Of a DNA stretch of 18,330 nt, positions 15,626 to 18,330 are shown in pieces. Source of the stretch: Candidatus Bathyarchaeota archaeon (GTDB lineage Archaea; Thermoproteota; Bathyarchaeia; Bathyarchaeales; Bathycorpusculaceae). A program made the translations under genes and the position numbers. Positions within the stretch are counted from its first letter, which is position 1; each line of letters opens with the position of its first letter. Under the pieces are notes generated by a model that saw only the letters and a program-made list of their open reading frames with translations, searched no databases and was not told the origin of the DNA. The stretch lies in the NCBI GenBank assembly GCA_030626685.1, contig DAOUTL010000006.1, positions 1 through 18,330 of the forward strand, written 5' to 3'.

Positions 15626-16036
15626 ATGGATGAGATTGATAAAGAAATGATTAAAATTCTTAAGAGCCATGGGCGAGCCACCTACAGTGATATCGGGAAA
15701 AAAGTTGGTTTATCCGAAGGAGCTGTTAGGAAACGAATCAGGGATCTTGTGGATTCTGGCGTAATAAGGCAGTTCACCATCAAGATTGGGCTTACAGAAG
15801 GAACTGAGGCAATAACATTGATTTCTGTAAATCCCTCCTTTCCAACTTCAAGGGTTTCAGACATATTAAGGAAAATACCAAACATTGAAACTGTTTATGA
15901 GACTACGGGTCAGTATGACATCGCCGTCATCATATCCGCTTTGAATATTGTAGAGGTCAACGAGTGTATCGAGAAAATTCGTAGAGTAGATGGAGTTGTA
16001 AACACGAATACAATGATTATTCTACGTAGCTGGTAG
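15626..16036 (+). CDS. Lrp/AsnC-family transcriptional regulator (LysM-like)
   Basis: A 136-residue protein of normal length for the archaeal Lrp/AsnC family. The N-terminal winged HTH (about 1-50) reads DEIDKEMIKILKSHGRATYS, then DIGKKVGLSEGAVRKRIRDL and DSGVIRQFTIKI. The C-terminal RAM/Lrp effector domain (about 58-136) shows the alternating strand-helix pattern, with TVYETTGQYDIAVIISA matching the family's ligand-binding turn (the G-x-x-D stretch). Such proteins bind amino acids and regulate their synthesis. In Sulfolobus the Lrp-like LysM controls the lysW cluster, and this gene likewise sits divergently beside lysW. Start ATG 15626 has AGGGG 7 nt upstream. Autoregulation is suggested by the inverted repeats before it. 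The ligand (lysine, arginine or other) cannot be read from the sequence. Confidence 0.93.
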   Translation: MDEIDKEMIKILKSHGRATYSDIGKKVGLSEGAVRKRIRDLVDSGVIRQFTIKIGLTEGTEAITLISVNPSFPTSRVSDILRKIPNIETVYETTGQYDIAVIISALNIVEVNECIEKIRRVDGVVNTNTMIILRSW

Positions 16037-16345
16037 TTGACAGCAAAGGAGAATCCCTCTATCACTTATCGGTTATCGATTTCTACAATTGTTTACATGT
16101 CTCGCTCAAATCATTTTGTTCGGAGAACATGTTGAACAATCAAGTGAAATGCGGGCCACTTTCTGCCAAAATCAAAGAAACTTAGAGGCAATGTTCTCTC
16201 GGACGTAAATTTAGGTTCAAATTCTGCCCAGGACGCTCTAATTTTAGTCTTTTTCGGCTCATTTTAGGTAAAAAGAATAGCAAGACCATTCTGCGATTCC
16301 AGGCAGATATTCTACTAAAATTCCCATCATTCTTATTTGTCTTTG
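16037..16345. other. Non-coding or decayed stretch between the Lrp gene and the recombinase remnant
   Basis: About 310 bases with no ORF I can support and no clear repeat. Composition is similar to its surroundings. It probably contains further decayed recombinase sequence, since the readable remnant begins mid-domain at its right edge, but I could not align any part of this stretch to the family convincingly. Confidence 0.4.
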
Positions 16346-16569
16346 AATAACAAGGATATCTTACCTGTCAAGAAATTCCTCGGGCACAAAAGACTAGACG
16401 CACCCTTAATATACATCAGCATAGGAAGGCTTTGTTCCATAAAGGAAAACCAGAGGAGTTTCACGTTAAAATAGCGCGGTCACCAGAAGAAATAAAAGGG
16501 TTGCTCGAAGTTGACCTTAAATATGTATGCGAAAAAGACGGACTACTATCCTTCGGGAAACGAAAGTGA
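16346..16569 (+). pseudogene. C-terminal remnant of a tyrosine recombinase/integrase
   Basis: The first frame reads NNKDILPVKKFLGHKRLDAPLI then YIS, matching the catalytic core end of tyrosine recombinases: LGHK holds the family's active-site His region, and the Tyr of LIYI is in the nucleophile position. After about 16420 the reading moves to another frame: KALFHKGKPEEFHVKIARSP, then EEIKGLLEVDLKYVCEKDGL and LSFGKRK before a TGA at 16567. That tail (FHVKIA..PEEI..LLE....YVCEKDG...KRK) is a C-terminal extension I associate with archaeal integrases. The frameshift and the missing N-terminal parts show that it is dead. It suggests a past integrated element next to endoQ. The family call is strong; the extent to the left is unknown. 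Confidence 0.75.
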
Positions 16570-16581
16570 ACGTGAAAGCTC

Positions 16582-16616
16582 AAAAACTTGAGGGTTGGCG
16601 GAAAAACTTGAGGGTT
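16582..16616 (+). repeat. Tandem 15-bp repeat at the endoQ start
   Basis: AAAAACTTGAGGGTT occurs at 16582-16596 and again at 16602-16616, a 20-bp period. The second copy contains the probable TTG start codon of endoQ (16608). The first contains an out-of-frame TTG that meets a stop after a few codons. It looks like a small duplication over the translation start. Confidence 0.7.
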
Positions 16617-18330
16617 ATAGCTGACCTACACATACATAGCCGCTATAGCCGTGCCACAAGCAAAAAAATACGCATCGAAGAAATAGCCCGTTTCGCTAAA
16701 ATTAAAGGCTTAAACCTTGTCGGCACAGGCGACTTCACACATCCAAAATGGCTCAAAGAACTGCAAGAATCGTTGGTTCAAGAGCCAGATACAGGTCTGT
16801 ACAAAACCGCTAAGAATCCAGAGTCACCTGTGTATTTCATGGTAACAACAGAGGTAAGCACCGTATTCGCTTTTGAAAACGAGGTTAAAAAGATTCACCA
16901 TGTCATCTTAACGCCTAACATGGAAACCGCCGTTCAGACTAATGAGAGACTGTCAAAATACGGTGACCTAACGGTGGATGGCAGACCAACATTAAACATG
17001 GACGCACCGCATTTAGTTGAAGAGGTCATGGAAGCTTCAAGCGAAAACATGGTTTTCCCCGCCCACGCTTGGACACCGTGGTTCAGCATTTTCGGCGCGT
17101 TCAGCGGATTCAACAGCGTTGAAGAATGCTACCAAGATATGACAAAACACATTCACGCTTTAGAAACCGGGCTTTCTTGTTATGATGAAGAGACAGAAGT
17201 TTTGGCTAAAAGTGGTTGGAAAAAATTTTCCGAAATTAGCTACTCTGATGAAATTTGTACCTTAAATCTTAGAACCGATGAAATTGAATTTCAAAAACCG
17301 CTGAGAATATTTACCTATGAATATAAGGGGAAAATGTACAAATTAAAAACAAAAAGACTGGATCTATTGGTAACCCCTAATCACAAACTTTTATATAGCC
17401 CTTGTGATTTTCGAAATCCAAAACCCTTTGATTTGAAGGAAGCCCGATTTCTATTCAACAAATCAAAAAGGTTTAAGAAGGATGGAATTTGGGTTGGTAA
17501 AAATGAGAATTACTTTATCTTGCCCGCTGCCAGAATAAGACATGGAAGTCGCTATTATTCTGGATTTAGAACCAAAAAAGAAAAGAAAATTCCTAAGAAA
17601 GCGTGGTTGAAATTTTTTGGTTTCTGGTTGGCTGAAGGGTGGGTAAATGAAGGTAAAAACGGAGATTACAATGTTTGTTTAAGCAATCAGAATCCAAATT
17701 TACTTAACGAAATGAAAGAGCTTCTGAAAAGTTTCGGCTATAAGGTTTACCAATGGAAGAACACACTTAGAGTAAGAGATTATCAGCTGTTCCATTATCT
17801 CAAGCAGTTCGGAAAAAGTTCTGAAAAATTTATCCCCTTAGAAGTAAAATCTCTTTCAAGAGAGTTACTAGAAATTTTACTCGAATATTATCTCAAAGGC
17901 GACGGTCATATTTATGGACGAAACAGAAAAGGGTTATCGGCAACTACTACTTCGACGCTCCTCCGAGATGATTTACAAGAAATAGCGTTGAAGATAGGAA
18001 TATCAGCTTATTACAAACTAGGATCTAAAAAAGGGAAAATTGTTTCTCTACCCTATAAAGGTGACATATATAAGCAAAAGGAAAACGCTTGGGCGGTTTA
18101 TTTTATTCGGCAGAATAGACCCGTGGTTTTGCCTTCTACAATAAAAAAATATAACAGCATTGAATCATGGGTTGACTATGATGGTTTAGTTTATTGTGTG
18201 GCGGTTCCAAATCAAATAATATACATTCGCCGAAATGGTATTCCACTTTGGTGCGGGAATTCGGATCCTCCCATGAACTGGCGTTTAAGCAAACTCGACA
18301 GATTTACCTTGGTTTCAAACAGTGACAGCC
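16608..18330 (+). CDS. endoQ: Endonuclease Q (PHP-domain DNA repair nuclease) interrupted by an intein; 3' end outside the window
   Basis: EndoQ nicks DNA 5' to deaminated bases (uracil, hypoxanthine) and abasic sites in archaea. The N-extein of 190 residues opens with the PHP metal motif RVIADLHIHSRYSRATSKK (residues 2-20). It continues with GTGDFTHP (39-46), FMVTTEVSTVFAFENEVKK and FPAHAWTPWFSIFGAFSGFN (150-169), and reaches HIHALETGLS at 190. The host resumes after the intein as SDPPMNWRLSKLDRFTLVSN, so the spliced junction restores ETGLSSDPPMNWR, a conserved EndoQ stretch. The start is uncertain. TTG 16608 gives a family-like N-terminus and is preferred; GTG at 16566 or 16572 would add 14 or 12 residues, and GTG 16566 overlaps the recombinase remnant's stop. 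There are no frameshifts in 1.7 kb. The sequence runs off the right edge, so the C-terminal zinc-binding region is not visible. Confidence 0.9.
   Translation, partial: MRVIADLHIHSRYSRATSKKIRIEEIARFAKIKGLNLVGTGDFTHPKWLKELQESLVQEPDTGLYKTAKNPESPVYFMVTTEVSTVFAFENEVKKIHHVILTPNMETAVQTNERLSKYGDLTVDGRPTLNMDAPHLVEEVMEASSENMVFPAHAWTPWFSIFGAFSGFNSVEECYQDMTKHIHALETGLSCYDEETEVLAKSGWKKFSEISYSDEICTLNLRTDEIEFQKPLRIFTYEYKGKMYKLKTKRLDLLVTPNHKLLYSPCDFRNPKPFDLKEARFLFNKSKRFKKDGIWVGKNENYFILPAARIRHGSRYYSGFRTKKEKKIPKKAWLKFFGFWLAEGWVNEGKNGDYNVCLSNQNPNLLNEMKELLKSFGYKVYQWKNTLRVRDYQLFHYLKQFGKSSEKFIPLEVKSLSRELLEILLEYYLKGDGHIYGRNRKGLSATTTSTLLRDDLQEIALKIGISAYYKLGSKKGKIVSLPYKGDIYKQKENAWAVYFIRQNRPVVLPSTIKKYNSIESWVDYDGLVYCVAVPNQIIYIRRNGIPLWCGNSDPPMNWRLSKLDRFTLVSNSDS
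17178..18260 (+). mobile_element. Intein with LAGLIDADG homing endonuclease inside endoQ
   Basis: A 361-residue in-frame insertion begins with Cys1 (CYDEETEVLAKSGWKKFSEI, block A) and has the block B T-x-x-H at Thr66-His69 (LLVTPNHKLL). Two LAGLIDADG-type helices carry acidic residues: FFGFWLAEGWV (146-156) and LLEYYLKGDGH (about 234-244). It ends with a block F/G region, VYCVAVPNQIIYIRRNGIPLWCGN, listed here as VYCVAVPNQ and RRNGIPLWCGN. The terminal Asn361 is followed by Ser+1, as splicing chemistry requires. The usual penultimate His is Gly here (C-G-N), a known but less common variant. The open frame and intact blocks suggest active splicing and perhaps homing. Length fits an intein with an endonuclease domain. 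Confidence 0.93.

Noticed and set aside
16140..16345. Attempt to extend the recombinase remnant leftward to the Arg-x-x-His part of its active site (for example around 16245-16310).
   Set aside because: Short look-alikes such as FRLILGKKN appear, but no stretch aligns convincingly, so the feature was limited to the clear C-terminal part.
1..18330. CRISPR arrays, tRNA or rRNA genes and complete insertion sequences.
   Set aside because: No regularly spaced repeats, no cloverleaf or rRNA signature and no transposase frame were seen; the only mobile features are the intein and the recombinase scar.

Overview
The window looks like a chromosomal segment from an archaeon. It is most plausibly a member of the Bathyarchaeia/MCG or a related TACK lineage, but that placement is an inference from gene content and style. 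The archaeal signs are LysW-carrier amino-acid biosynthesis, an endonuclease Q, an Lrp/AsnC regulator, TTTAAA-type TATA boxes about 25 nt upstream of probable leaderless starts, GTG/TTG starts, and a tyrosine recombinase tail of a type I associate with archaeal integrases.

Layout. (1) 3-386 (+): the 3' part of a VTT/DedA-like membrane protein, followed by a T-rich terminator. (2) 739-7957 (-): the operon argG-argH-carA-carB, which makes carbamoyl phosphate and converts citrulline to arginine. (3) 7958-8075: a divergent promoter region shared with an ACT-domain protein, probably a regulator (8076-8654, +). (4) 8799-9557 (+): a homoserine kinase (thrB) pseudogene with stops and frameshifts. (5) 9573-15224/15230 (-): a tightly overlapping operon lysW-lysX/argX-argC/lysY-argB/lysZ-argD/lysJ-argE/lysK, which builds ornithine (and/or lysine) on the C-terminal glutamate of the small carrier protein LysW. 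LysW itself is a 57-59 residue gene. (6) 15231-15625: a long regulatory intergenic region that carries a second copy of the argG promoter region and several inverted repeats. (7) 15626-16036 (+): an Lrp/AsnC regulator resembling LysM. (8) 16346-16569 (+): a frameshifted tail of a tyrosine recombinase. (9) 16608 to the right edge (+): an endonuclease Q gene interrupted by an in-frame 361-residue intein with a LAGLIDADG homing endonuclease. The gene runs off the window.

Together the two leftward operons supply nearly all of arginine biosynthesis: carrier-protected glutamate to ornithine, carbamoyl phosphate, then argininosuccinate to arginine. Ornithine carbamoyltransferase (argF) is not in the window. 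Each operon is flanked by a divergent gene for a probable amino-acid-sensing regulator (ACT or Lrp). A 64-bp promoter element is shared between the two regulatory regions (54/64 identical by hand alignment), which suggests co-regulation or an ancestral duplication. The most unusual items are the intein placed inside the EndoQ ETGLS/SDP motif, the enlarged (400-residue) LysX/ArgX ligase, and the duplicated promoter with a possible decayed regulator gene behind it.
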